Assembly: GCA_032718475.1 (NCBI GenBank)
Contig: JAUCBJ010005578.1
Coordinates: 1 to 36,354 of the forward strand
Direction: 5' to 3'
Length of the DNA stretch: 36,354 nucleotides
Source of the DNA: Nemertoderma westbladi
Taxonomy: Eukaryota > Xenacoelomorpha > Nemertodermatida > Nemertodermatidae
Positions 25,038-35,685 of the stretch are shown piece by piece; the first letter of the stretch is position 1, and every line of letters begins with the position of its first letter. The position numbers and the translations under genes were made by a program. The notes beneath the pieces were generated by a model, which was given only the letters and a program-made list of their open reading frames with translations, was not told the DNA's origin and made no database searches.

Positions 25038-25621
25038 GTTGGCGATTAGCGCTCAGGAGAAGATTTCTAGACCAGTAGGACGAACTTTTCAGTTCGTCAG
25101 GAGAACACTTTGGAACTTATTTGGAACTATTTTAGCATATTACTTTGACTATTAATCTTAACTAACTTGTAAAATTTGAATTATATTTGTAATATTATAT
25201 TATGGAAATGTTTGGAATTATTCGCTTTAATTTCTTAGTTTGTTTTATCTTAGATAACCGAAGCCCTTTTTTTATATTTTATGCACTAAATTAGGTAGTA
25301 AATTTGTATTTTGTATTTGTATGTATGAATGTTTTGTATTTACGCAGTACCTGCAATATTGAGTTTGCAATAGGTAAGACAGTGATTATTTTTATATTGT
25401 AGGCCCCACCCTAGATTAGAGAGATATTTTAGTCAGTTATTTGTGTGTCTCGATTGGTGACAGTCTTACTTACTGTTTTCATGGAGCGGTGTTGGATTAT
25501 TTCACTGTTAAGTAGCAATCTGCAGTACCACGTAAAAACTTTCTAAATCCGACGTATTTTGACTTGATTTGTAGTAATGTAATATGCCTACTTCCTATTA
25601 GTAGATATAAGTACACTGGTG

Positions 25622-25703
25622 ATTCTATTGGCGCAGTGGTCAGATGGGTTAAGGCGTTGGTTACATTCTAGGTAGGTCATGGGTTCGAATCTTGGTCGGG
25701 AAA
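25622..25703 (+). repeat. tRNA-derived block in X2
   Basis: TGGCGCAGTGGTCAGATGGG (A box) and GGGTTCGAATCTT (B box), colinear with 9762-9840. The B box is closer to consensus than in X1. Confidence 0.65.
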
Positions 25704-25880
25704 TTTACATTTTTGGGCTATTAATTTTCGATTTCATTAAACTAGATAAGCCAATGAGGTGTGTACAACACATGGAATGGTGGGTTGGGCCAATCATAAG
25801 GCATTTAATAACCAATTGCTCCAATGTGTGGCCATGGAATGTTGTAGAATGTTCTAGTTAATTCCATGTCCAGGATTTGC

Positions 25881-25891
25881 TATATAAAGGG
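25881..25891 (+). promoter_or_regulatory. TATA-like element in X2 (TATATAAAGGG)
   Basis: Equivalent to 10124-10130 in X1, downstream of GGGCCAATCAT. Conserved position only. Confidence 0.35.
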
Positions 25892-26330
25892 CAGTTTACC
25901 CTTCAGTTATCACCTAACACGATCACTTGTATTATCATTTGTTTAGATTTATTTGTAAAAGTTAAGTTTGATAAGTCTTTAGCAATTACGTTAATATACT
26001 GTAAACTCTTGAACATGTACGTTTTAATGTGTCCACCTTTGGGACAGCCAAACATTTGGGGAATGGCTGCCTAAACCGTTAGGCCCTCAGCAATGCAGGG
26101 AAACGATGTCCGCAACACACTAGAGCGCCCACATCAGATTTGCCTACGCGCCCGTTCGAAGCATGCCCTCTTGCCATACAGCGCCCACTTCAGAGGAAGG
26201 TAAGACTTTGTTTGACGCCCTTGCCCACAATAAGACCTTAGATCAGGGTAAAGCGTGACGCCGTCCTGGGACGCCGTAAAATTTAAGATTAGATATTTTG
26301 GATTCAGACATAGGCAAAAACCCCGGATCA

Positions 26331-26349
26331 ACCTGTATCTCCTACAGGT
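26331..26349 (+). other. Conserved hairpin ACCTGTA/TACAGGT (X2)
   Basis: Partner of 10611-10629. Confidence 0.5.
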
Positions 26350-26597
26350 GTGAACTATTGCTGTTCGTTAGTACGCGCAAGTACACTTTAGGTGCGGATA
26401 GCACATGCTCTATAATTTGGTGATTTGCAGTACTGACAGTTCTGTACCGGTTCACATTATAGCCTATATAGTTTGCCCGCCCCTGTCTGAGCCTGAAATA
26501 TTTGATCAGGCAAGAGGCAGCGTTCTGCTACCGGCACATATTTGGCTTAGGGAGGTTACTAACATCCTACTGCGCCTTGCCACATGCTGATAGGTAT

Positions 26598-26619
26598 TTA
26601 CTGCTAACCACCGCAGTAA
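26598..26619 (+). other. Covarying hairpin TTACTGC/GCAGTAA (X2)
   Basis: Partner of 10885-10906 with a compensatory pair change. Confidence 0.6.
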
Positions 26620-26642
26620 GAAAGTTCTAGAATCAAAGTTGT

Positions 26643-26711
26643 ATACCAGATCAGCTAACCTACAGTAATAATTAACACCTATTCTCTTATCTCACAATCA
26701 GAATCTGGTAT
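26643..26711 (+). other. Conserved stem ATACCAGAT/ATCTGGTAT (X2)
   Basis: Partner of 10930-10996; arms identical. Confidence 0.5.
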
Positions 26712-26740
26712 TAGTGCCGATCACGGGTGTAGTTACTAAC

Positions 26741-27763
26741 ACCGTAATTGCCCGATTGAGTTGTGGATAAGGAGGAGAGAGCTTTGACGTCAGTTTGTAA
26801 GTATTGATCCTACAGCGTGCAACTAGTTATTCGAGTAGCTAGCGCCTGGTATTGTTTTGACTAAAATCACTAAAACCTATTATAATGGCGATACACCAAA
26901 ATTGTCTTGTTCGTAACACACACACATGCATCCTAAAACACACACACGCGTCCTAAACCACATTTTGAGACCTACTAGCTACTGATTTACATTAGGTTAC
27001 TTTTCAGTAGGATTTATTCTATAGTTTCTACTATTTTGTAGTTTTGTAATTTGTGGAGATATTTAGTATTTAGTTTTACGGCAAGAGGTACTTTAGGCAT
27101 ACACCCATACAGGCATACAGGCATACCGTAATTGCCCGGTTGAGTTGTGGATAAGGAGGAGAGAGCTTTGACGTCAGTTTATAAGTATTGAGCCTACAGT
27201 GTGTGACTGGTTATTCGAGTAGCTAGCGCCCGGTATTGTTTTGACTAAAATCACTAAAACCTAGTATAACGGCAGGACATTGCTTTCGCCGTGAGGACCA
27301 GCCAGTGCATAATCTTGTACTTTGGCAGCCTCATGGAGTGAATAAGCTTGGTGGACAGCCCATGACTTTCTTGAGACGCATCTTAAAGGACACTGGCCTT
27401 GAAGATGCGGATGATCTAGCAAACGTCATGGGTGATAGGGAGTTGTGGCGGTGCAATTTTGTCGATAAGCCGGCACAGCATTCTTAAACATGCAGCTGCA
27501 ATGCAGCATGCCAATCCTAGTAGTAGTAGTAGTAGTATAACAGCGATACACCAAAATTGTTTTATTCGTAACACACACACACGCGTCCTAAAACACACAC
27601 ACGCGTTCTAAAACACATTTTGAGACCTACTAGCTACTGATTTACTTTGGGTTACTTTTCAGTAGGATTTATTCTATAGTTTCTACTATTTTGTAGTTTT
27701 CTAATTTGAGGAAATATTTAGTATTTAGTTTTACGGCAAGAGGTGCTTTAAGCATACACCCTT
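26741..27763 (+). repeat. 384-bp tandem duplication within X2
   Basis: ACCGTAATTGCCCG starts at 26741 and again at 27125. The two units run in parallel to GCATACACCC, with CA-rich microsatellites (ACACACAC...CGCG) inside each. The second unit is interrupted by an RTE fragment (27274-27533). The units have diverged by scattered point changes, so the duplication is not recent. Confidence 0.85.
27274..27533 (+). mobile_element. 5'-truncated RTE-type LINE 3' end
   Basis: Matches the 3' end of the RTE at 30508 onwards (opposite strand). It includes the C-terminal coding text LVLWQPHGVNK and ILKDTGLEDADDLANVMGDR, and ends with a TAG microsatellite. AGTATAACGGC and AGTATAACAGC flank it as an 11-base target duplication with one mismatch, as expected for target-primed insertion. 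Confidence 0.85.
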
Positions 27764-27831
27764 TTTTGACTGTTTTCCTATGGGCAGTATTGTTACGCTA
27801 GTCTGTTGATCCACTAGCTCGTATATAAACC

Positions 27832-27839
27832 ATATAAAT
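27832..27839 (+). promoter_or_regulatory. TATA-like element in X2 3' end (TATATAAA)
   Basis: Partner of 11520-11527 in a 37-base block identical to X1. Confidence 0.35.
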
Positions 27840-28192
27840 CACACCGCGGCAAGTTACGGTATTTAGGTCCATTAGCGATGGTTAGGATTCGCTGCACGGG
27901 GATTGTTTTCCCGTGAGTTTGGTCTGTCACTGTAGACTGTACATCTGCCTCACCGGTTAGAGGCCGGGTATCCTGTTTTGTCTAGTTCGCCCGGGCATTT
28001 GACTTGCCCACATATTAGAATAGACACCAGGCTCCATTCCTCGCCAGTAGTAGTTTGCAAATTTAGTATCTGTTTGTTTAGACACCCTGGACTGGGATTT
28101 ATTGTCAGATACTGTACGAGCCGGTATACACTACTAGATCCTACAGTAAGGTACATCGTTACTAGGATCCGGTAGGCGGTATACTACTGGAC

Positions 28193-29424
28193 TTTTCAAA
28201 CAATATTAATAAGCCTACAGTAGAAATTATTTATTCAAACAGAGAACTTTATTTCAGTTAGATTTTAACCCCCCAGAACTATGTTTGAGTTGGTCAGTAG
28301 GCCATCAAAGGTCCATTGGTAGTCCATCGGGTCTATACATTGCTTTGCCTAGTGTTACCGTAACCCGAATACTTTTCAGGCTAGTGCTATGATGACCAGC
28401 TCCGCAATGCTGTCTGCAGGGTGTCCGTCGGTCAGCGAGAGAATGCAGCAGTGATGCTGCATATCACTCCGTCTGGTCAGTAATGCGTCGACCCATCAGC
28501 GTGTAATGCTCACCCCTCGCAATCCCTTTTGGGGTTGGTCCTAAGGCAAGTCAAGCGGCTTAGCTCGGGTGTCGGCTGTCCTTGTCCCTTTTTACCTTGC
28601 TCTGCCTAGTGTCACCATAACCCGAATTTTTCAGGCTCGTGCTACGCTGATCGGTGTCCGTCCCTGTCCCTGCCTTTTTGAAACCTAGTATCACCCTAGG
28701 TCTAATCGTTTTCAGGCTCGCCCTATGCTAACCAGCACCACTCAGGCATTTGTCCCTTTGCACTAGGCTAGGCCCAGGCCTTATTGGCATCCAGGAATTC
28801 TACCTGGTGCCAGATTGTTCTTGTATTCTGGGAAACCGGGCCCCTTTAAAAGAGGGTGAGTGGCGATTCTATGTTTAGTCATCATAAAAAACTGCCGTAA
28901 CTTAATTAATTTTAACTTTCTATCCTTCCAGGTTTTTGCGCACGGTGCCCGGGACTTTTTGGATTATTAATTTATTAGTGTTTATAAATTTCATGCATGC
29001 CCAGCACCCTTCAATCTAGCAGGCCTAATATAGTAGTAGTCGTAGTAGTAGGGGTACATAGCTGACAGCCAGCTCTGGTGAGGCCCTGTTCTATAACCTG
29101 GTTGGGATGAGACTGCAAGGTTTAGGATCATATGATAAAGTGGTTGCAGTTCAGGTTCCTTTGGGCAACATCTCCATGCTTCCATTGGTTGTTCGAGGCC
29201 AAGGCGTGGTCTACTATTATTATTTATAATCCATTTTACCCGAATAACCAAGAATCCATTAAATTATATTATTAAATTTTGTACCGGATTCCAAAAATAT
29301 TATGTTCTAGAATACCTATCGTATACCTAAATACCTAATAGAATACCTAAGAATTCTAGAATTTTATGTTCTAGAGTTTTCTGTTCTAGAATTTTATTAG
29401 AGATAATTAATAATTCCATTACAG
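28193..29424. other. Non-coding stretch before crystallin exon A
   Basis: No supportable gene. It contains three diverged copies of a 50-base motif (28348, 28605, 28684), TAG/TTA microsatellites at about 29030-29055 and 29211-29228 flanking a 150-bp unknown repeat-like block, and a patch of ATACCT and TTCTAGAATT short repeats (29300-29395). An upstream crystallin exon may lie here or further left, but I could not identify one. Confidence 0.5.
28348..28735 (+). repeat. Three diverged copies of a CCTAGTGTCACC motif
   Basis: 28348-28399, 28605-28653 and 28684-28735 share CCTAGTGTCACC, about 10 variable bases, TTTTCAGGCTCGTGCTATG and a loose ending. The last two are about 80 bases apart, and the first is about three times that distance away, which suggests a decayed satellite. 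Confidence 0.6.
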
Positions 29425-29607
29425 TGCGCGGCCGCTGACAACCCTGAACAACACTCATCCTGCGATAGCTTGTTTCCAGAACCCAAACTATGCTGGAAAT
29501 TACATTCTTCTAGATGACACACTCAATAACCTCCATGAGGCTGGAATTCTTCGCCATGAACAAATCTCATCCTTCATCATAACGCGTGGAACATGGACTC
29601 TAGCTGA
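29425..29607 (+). CDS. Host beta-gamma-crystallin domain, exon A
   Basis: Acceptor TTCCATTACAG|TGCG; donor GCTGA|GTATGT at 29608. The 183-base exon is open in one phase (completing a codon at its start, leaving two bases at its end). It contains the first Greek-key motif: ACFQNPNYAGNYILL, then HEQISSFIITRGTWTLA. Aromatic-Asn-Tyr-Ala-Gly, the ISSFII strand and GTWTL are the signature of beta-gamma-crystallin domains; HEQISS sits where calcium-binding (N/D)(N/D)xxSS motifs occur. These proteins are structural or calcium-binding. The N-terminal 12 residues include an odd CpG-rich GCGGCCGC. The upstream exon is not found. I see no stops, so the gene may be live. Confidence 0.78.
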
Positions 29608-30548
29608 GTATGTTGTACATTATTATAATATTATTTTAAACCTGCCTGGTTTTAAAACCATTAAAATCAACATTTCAGGAATTTTTTCCAAAAAACTAAG
29701 TGGTCGTGTTTAAGGCTAGCTCCACCAACAAAAAGTAAACCTTAAAGTATGTAGTTCAGGCAATCTGTTTTCTAATTCGAGGCCTTCTTCCGGTATAAGG
29801 ATTCCAAACTAATTATGATCCAGAGAAGGTTGCAATAGACAGACTAAGTGATTACTTGCATGGCGAGAACCAGCACATATGACTTTCTTGAAAAGTTTAG
29901 AAATTAAAGATGTTAGAATCTTTTACTTACAAGTGTTTTTATAGTTTTTAGTATTTTACTCGTGTTTTCCTAATTTAGAATTATACATTATTTCCCAGTT
30001 AGTATTAAACACCATTCCCTAGATTAGTGTACCGGCAAAGGGCTGATGCAATAGGGCCAGCTGGGAAGAGGATTAACAATCCACCTCGGTGGCCCGAGGC
30101 TAACAAAGGGCCTAAGGGAGGTAGATGCATGGAGTGGTAATTAGCCAATGGGAGGCCAGCACATGGCAATGAGTGTATTGACTGGAGGCCAACAAACGTG
30201 TAAGCCTAAGCGCAGTATATTTCCCCCTTTACATATATTAATGGTCATGAGTGTATTCTAACCAGTTGGCATTTTAATCCAGTATAGTAGAGGTGGAATA
30301 GTTTTCCACCGCTAAGCTCTGCTACAGTATTGTCACTACCGGTACTACAGTCAGGCAGGTGATTTAACAGTAACGTTGATCAGAGACAAACTCATTTATT
30401 CCACCGGCCAGCTAGTAGCCATTGCGAGAGCATTGGGAACAACCACCAGAGATGATCGGTTGGAATCCTCTACCAACTGGGATCCCGGTACACATAACCA
30501 AAATGATTACTACTACTATGATCGGCATGCTGCATTGCAGCTGCATTT

Positions 30549-31208
30549 TTAAGAATGCTGTGCCGGCTTGTCGACAAAATTGCGCCGCCACATCTCCCTA
30601 TCACCCATGACATTTGCTAGATCATCCGCATCTTCAAGGCCAGTGTCCTTTAAGATGCGTCTCAAGAAAGTTATGGGCCGTCCACCATGCTTATTCACTC
30701 CATGAGGCTGCCAAAGTACAAGATTATGCACTGGCTGGTCCTCACGGCGAAAGCAATGTCCTGCAAAGCGGAGGCGATTTTGTTCTAGTGTCAAGCTTGG
30801 GGGAACCAATGAGGCACCTCCAATGTTATATAGTGTCTGGTTGGAGATGTGTGCATTGTACTTGACACAATGAACCCGGCGTAGCATTCTTGTGAATGTG
30901 CCATCCAGAGATTTGGTGTCCTCAGCAGTTAGAGCCCAGCATGGACTCCCATAGAGGAGTACTGGAACTACTTCTGCTCTAAATCATCGGACCTTAAGTT
31001 TCCGATTAATTATCGGTGACTTCCAAATCCTGGAAAGCCTATTCAAGGATGCCCATGCCTTTCCCTTACGTATTCGAAGGTCCTCACCTGACTTCCAGAT
31101 CCATGATCCCAGGTAACAGAAGTCGTCCACATGCTCAAGCATACCATCCTTTGAGATTATGCTCATCCGATCAGAGACTTGGTGAGGACTTTCAAAGTTA
31201 ACTGTCAA
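30549..31208 (-). pseudogene. RTE ORF, C-terminal region
   Basis: Two frames: 30984-31208 with VDDFCYLGSWI and 30549-30887 with RLRFAGHCFRRED, LVLWQPHGVNKHGGR and ILKDTGLEDADDLANVM up to the natural stop at 30549. This post-RT stretch is characteristic of RTE-type elements. Role in the family unclear. Confidence 0.8.
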
Positions 31209-31219
31209 AATTTTTCTAT

Positions 31220-32300
31220 CTATGTCAAAATCTTTCTGGAGTTAATATAAAGACCAACACTAGAAGCAGCATGTTCTAATGAGCCGAGGAGCCATTGGGC
31301 TCCCTCTAGTGATTCTGAGAGTACTCCTAAGTCATCAGCAAAGTCTAGATCAGTTAGGTACTTGGAAGGATTTCCTCGACTTCTGGAGCCAGTAGGTGGA
31401 GTTTTCATCACCCCATCATCAGTATGATGATCTAAGGACATGCGTAGAACATAGTCAACCAGAATTATGAACAAGAATGGTGCAAGTGTCTCCCTGGAGG
31501 ACACCCAATAACACTTCAAATGGTTCTGTGTTGTTGAACATTGAATGTTGTCGAACCATCGTATACTGATCTGATTGCTGCAATAATATCATCAAGAATC
31601 CCATATAATGAAAGTATGCTGAACATGCGTGAGCGAGAGACTGAATCAAAGGCCTTGAAGAAGTCAACAAAGATAACAGCCAGATGCCTGTCTTTCTTTT
31701 TTGATAACTCTTCAATTATCAGTCTAAGTGCCAAAATGGGCTCCATGGTCCCATGACCTTTACGGAACCCATTCTAATTTCTACAGAGCAGTCTCTCAAT
31801 GGGATCCCTGATGCGATTTAATATAATTCTATTGTATAGCTTTGCAGCAATCGAGATCAATGAGATTCCCCGAAAAGAACCACAGAGTGTTAGGTTGCCC
31901 TTATTGGGAACTGGCACCAATTTATTTGCTTTCATTTCTTGTGGGACTCTTGTTGTTCGGTACATGTCTACTATGATGGGATAGATAAGCTTTAAACACT
32001 CAGGTATTTTAAAGACCTCAGGGGGAACACCATCTACTCCAATGGCACAATTGGTCTTAATGCTCTTTGCAGCAGCCTTCACTTCTGCAAAGGAATAACG
32101 CCAATGGGAATATCTGGGAGTACAGACTCAGACACTTTTACTTCTATAAAGTTATCAGGCAATACCCTGTCATTATTGAGGAGCTTTTCAAAGTGGGCCT
32201 TCCAACCATTGAGGCGATCGGCTGGTGATTCAGCCTTAACCTTGGTGGTTGGTTGGCTTTTCCGACCAGTAAGCAAGTTGATCGATTTCCATGCCTGGGA
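31220..32300 (-). pseudogene. RTE reverse transcriptase (broken)
   Basis: IGVDGVPPEVFKIP, LVPVPNKGNLTLCGSFRGIS, then a TAA (31774-31776) followed by NGFRKGHGTMEPIL; IFVDFFKAFDSVSR (motif A, near 31655-31700); GVLQGDT and LAPFLFIILVDY (motif B, split by a frameshift near 31500); and DLDFADDLGVLSES (motif C with the Asp pair, near 31330-31370). The catalytic residues are readable but spread over three frames. Confidence 0.85.
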
Positions 32301-32492
32301 TGATTGCCTGCTGTCGTCAGTATCATTGATGGCATCAACCTGTTGGTTTATAAGCTCCTGGAGATTAACAGGTACTGCCTATTCAGCGACCTAGATGCAG
32401 CCTTAACTGCATTCTTGGCCACTGTATTCTGTTTGAGTCAGGACTCTTACTACGCCTTATAAAGGTCATTTCGACACTTCTGAATTTTGTTG

Positions 32493-33515
32493 TCAGTCCA
32501 GGGGGCCCTTTTCCTGTTTCAAGGGTATAGAGGAACTGTATCTGCAGCTGCTAAACACACACCTATTGCTCAGCTGTAGTGTGAAGCTGGATCTCACACT
32601 TGGCTGTTGCAACAGAGAGGACCAGTCATGCCGCGGCAAGGCAGATTTCGTTGTTCTGCTATCACGCAGACTAAGTCTTACCTTGGCTATAATAAGGTGG
32701 TGATCACTGGAGAAGGGTCGAAGTGTAAATGCATTACAGTCTTGTATAGAGCTCCTGTATTTCCTATGAAACAGAATTTGGTCTATCTGGGACTTGTGAC
32801 CACTGGGTCCACTATGAGTCCATAGCTTTCCAGTTCGCTTCTTGAACTGGGTTCCAGCCGAAAACAATCTATTTCCAGAGATAAAATCCTGAAGATGGAC
32901 AGAATTTCGGTTAACACTATTGCTATAGACCCAGGGCGATGTAGGTGATTGATGCAGACTTGCATTAAAGTCTCCCAGGAATGTTAAGAATGCATGCTGA
33001 TCCACTCCATCAGTAGCTGCTTATAGATTATGGGAGAAATTTTCCACCTCATCTACAGGGGCAACACTAGTTGGAGAGTAGCACACAATCAGAACCACCT
33101 TAGGAAACTTCTTAGCCAGTCTTCCAGAACATGAGAAGTGACAACGGATGATGCGGTTAGAGATTTGGTCTATTTTGTCCAATGCTGCATGTGCAGTTGG
33201 ATTCATCAATAGACCAATTCCACCATTGCCACTATCATATGCTGAAGCGAGGGCGAGTCGCGAACCGCTCTCCATGTCCTTAATCAGAACCTCATCAGTC
33301 TGTCCAGTCTGCATTGGGTGCTCTTGAACACCCACTGCGCTAAGATAAAACTTATCTGCCAAGGCAGTCAGCTCTCCTTGTCGCATTGGGGACCCGAGTG
33401 TTAGGGTGTTTACTGAGGCTAGTCTAGTGACTTGCCTCAGATTCACCAATGGCTTTGTTGGTCTGGTGGAACATGAGAGTAGCCTCCAACTCCAGAATCC
33501 CTCTCCCCCTCTCAA
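32493..33515 (-). pseudogene. RTE APE endonuclease
   Basis: One frame with a TAA at 33021-33023. AVGVQEHPMQTG carries the catalytic Glu, VLIVCYSPTSVAP the mid strand, FLGDFNASL the Asp-Asn pair and FSSDHHLIIAKV the Ser-Asp-His end, so active-site motifs are all retained. It nicks target DNA for target-primed reverse transcription. The single stop prevents a full chain. Confidence 0.82.
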
Positions 33516-34245
33516 TCTGGCCTCCCTGGAGACCCAGGGTTTGGGCCAGAAAGGTCACCAGGAAAGGGACTCAAAGAATTGTTGGCTGCTCTCTCTCCGG
33601 TAGGGGGTAGGACAGGCAGACTGTCAGGAGATTACTGACGCCTGTGAGGCCGATTGTGTCCGGTATTTCCACTGGCCTCTAGTGGCCGGACCTCTCCGCA
33701 TTACTAATGTAATCCATAGTAGAGGTTGGGGGGTGCTTTTTTGCCGAGTCAGCTCTCGGGGCAAATACCACACCCTGGTTTGCCATTCCAGAGGTTGGGT
33801 GTCGCAGTGGAGTCAGATGTGAGGCCCATCACCCCATCACTCTGGCGCACATGACCCACCATTGGCTGAGCAGCTCATCTGCTGGGTCATGCCCTGTACC
33901 CTTGCTGACAGGTGCAGGTCGCAATGAAGTGCACTCAGAGTGGACATGAGAACACTCTACTCCTGACCAGCCATTGGTAGATCACCATCTGCCTGGCCAG
34001 GCCATATACAATTGCAACCAAGTATATGGGTCCTTAATCCAAGGGCTCCTTATCCCAGAACGAAGGGGATCCTAGTTACAGGACCAGAATTGCCCTAGTA
34101 AGAGGGTCTATGCAGCTACAGGTGGCACCTCCTTTATGCTGCATGGAGGTGGCAAGTTTTCCTGATCATTGACCTAGAATACCTGACCTGACCTACTAAG
34201 TAACTATGTAACTATGTAATTATGTCATTGTGTTATTTTATGCAG

Positions 34246-34366
34246 GGGCATTAATCTTAATAATGACCTAGAGACGTTTACAGTGGGTGAATACTCACAT
34301 GGAAACCTACCTTATCTCAATGACAGAATTTCATCTATAAGTCTTGTTAACAACTTTGATACATTT
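34246..34366 (+). CDS. Host beta-gamma-crystallin domain, exon B
   Basis: Acceptor TTTTATGCAG|GGGC; donor ACATTT|GTGAGT at 34367. The 121-base exon takes its first base to finish the codon split in exon A (giving Glu) and is then open for 40 codons. It encodes the second Greek key: INLNNDLETFTVGEYSHG and YLNDRISSISLV. NDRISS exactly fits the calcium-site pattern (N/D)(N/D)xxSS, and ISSISLV is the closing strand. Exons A and B together give one complete beta-gamma domain of about 100 residues. The ending phase is 0, so more exons should follow beyond the window or were missed. Confidence 0.8.
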
Positions 34367-34554
34367 GTGAGTATGCTATATTAATAAAAAGTATATAGAA
34401 TTGTACATTTTTGTAAAAATAATAAATAAATATATGTTATATAAATAAATAAATATAATTAAATAAAGTAATAGGAACGCATTTCAAACAACCATGTTCA
34501 GCATGATTCAGTATCTTAAATATAGCAAGCAATTAACATAAAAATGTATACGAT
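34367..34554. other. AT-rich spacer after exon B
   Basis: Intronic by inference; AATAAATAAATATA-like simple sequence (34410-34470) and nothing else that I can support. Confidence 0.5.
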
Positions 34555-35174
34555 ATTTCGAGACAGTGTGACTATTATTCATGTATTCAAAGTAATATTC
34601 TACAACAAATAAATAATTGAAATACTGTATAAAAACGCTACGTAACAATAAAAATATAAAGGTATAATCTTCTTGAAGAAAACCTGTGTAGCCATGTAAA
34701 TTTGCCGTTGCTTCGTTAATTGAGTTTTATTCCGTATAGCTCTAAAGTCTGCAGTGTGCACTGACCTTCCTCCTTCCTCCGGTCTTTCTCATTTGGATTT
34801 TGAGGCATTTTCCCTCGTATGGTATCATTTAATACTATCTATCGGTGTTATGTTATATTTTTTTGTATCGGTGTTATGTCATGATTTTTCCTATAACACT
34901 GATAGATAGTTAGAGGATACCTGGGAAAAGACCTCAAAATCCAAATGAGAAAGAGGGGAGGTTACTATCAGTGCACACTGCAGACTTTAGAGCCTACGGA
35001 ATAAACCCAATTAACGAAGCAACGGCAAATTTACATGGCTACACAGGTTTTCTTCAAGAAGATTAAAACTTGATATTTATATTGTTACCCAGTGTTTTTA
35101 TACAGTATTTCCATTATTTATTTGTTTAGAAATTTACTTTGAATACATGAATAAGAATCACACTGGGTCGAAAT
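34555..35174. mobile_element. 620-bp foldback (MITE-like) element
   Basis: One large palindrome: ATTTCGAGACAGTGTGA at the left end pairs with the complement of TCACACTGGGTCGAAAT at the right, and the arms match nearly base for base inwards for about 300 bases (GTGTAGCCATGTAAATTTGC / GCAAATTTACATGGCTACAC). The pairing continues through CTATCTATCGGTGTTAT / ATAACACTGATAGATAG to a T-rich centre near 34865. No ORF. I see no clear target-site duplication, so the family is unassigned. Confidence 0.88.
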
Positions 35175-35571
35175 TTTTATTTCGTTTTGATTGAAATAAT
35201 GATTGGCTAAGAGCATCTCATACAGAGTACAGGTGCCTTGACACAAATTACCCAAAGAAGCTACTTCTACTACTACTACATCGACCGAGATGGATGCTCA
35301 CTAATTAATGAACTTCCCGGAAATATCTCCTTTCGGCTATATACTCTAAGATTAGGTGTGCTTCCTACAATAAGATATAAGCGATTAGCCTAAAAAACAT
35401 CAGAGTCAAATACAGACACCCAAGAATGGAAGAGAATTGCTTCATGATTATTTTTTGCATGCAAAGTATTTGGACATCATTTGGAAAAATAATATTAGCG
35501 CAAATTGGAAAATTGCTTAAATTGCTTAAACAAAAAAATGGAATTCATCCACTTTGTAATCAAAAACGATT
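35175..35571. other. Non-coding spacer
   Basis: A short CTA microsatellite at about 35265-35280; otherwise AT-rich DNA with nothing I can support. Confidence 0.5.
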
Positions 35572-35685
35572 ATATACGAGCAAGTAAATTATATTCAAAT
35601 AATTTGCCAAAAATATTGGATGATGCTATTGGTCGATAATTACCTTTATCATCAATGGGGCTGTTTTTATCCTTTTTAATAATAA
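35572..35685 (-). pseudogene. Relic of a LINE reverse transcriptase
   Basis: Minus-strand translation gives KKDKNSPIDDKGNYRPIASS and then NIFGKLFEYNLLARI before a stop. NYRPIA with a following K-E helix is the conserved early-RT motif of APE LINEs. It is about 35 codons long and unlike the other two LINEs here in wording. Confidence 0.65.

Larger units (their letters stand above)
23729..28192 (+). mobile_element. Element X, copy 2 (X2): 5'-truncated
   Basis: Homology to X1 starts at CGGAGAC within ORF2 (X1 position 7694) and runs to the shared right end GGTATACTACTGGAC. It has one rather than two 3' hairpin motifs, no 13-bp minisatellite, an extra internal duplication and a 260-bp RTE insertion. 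5' truncation with a fixed 3' end resembles LINE-style target-primed insertion, but recombination with LINE-A cannot be excluded. Confidence 0.85.
30508..34195 (-). mobile_element. RTE-type non-LTR retrotransposon (degraded)
   Basis: Endonuclease, RT and the RTE-like C-terminus occur in order on the minus strand, with a 3' tail of TAG units (30508-30519). The 5' untranslated part (about 33520-34195) is GC-richer and without ORFs. Broken by frameshifts and stops. The same 3' end is present as a separate insertion at 27274-27533. Confidence 0.85.
29608..34245 (+). other. Intron between crystallin exons, containing an RTE
   Basis: 4.6 kb with GT-AG ends (GTATGT and TTTTATGCAG). 29608-30507 has no gene that I can see; a hairpin GGTGGAA/TTCCACC lies near 30291-30308. 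The rest is mostly the antisense RTE element. Confidence 0.7.
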
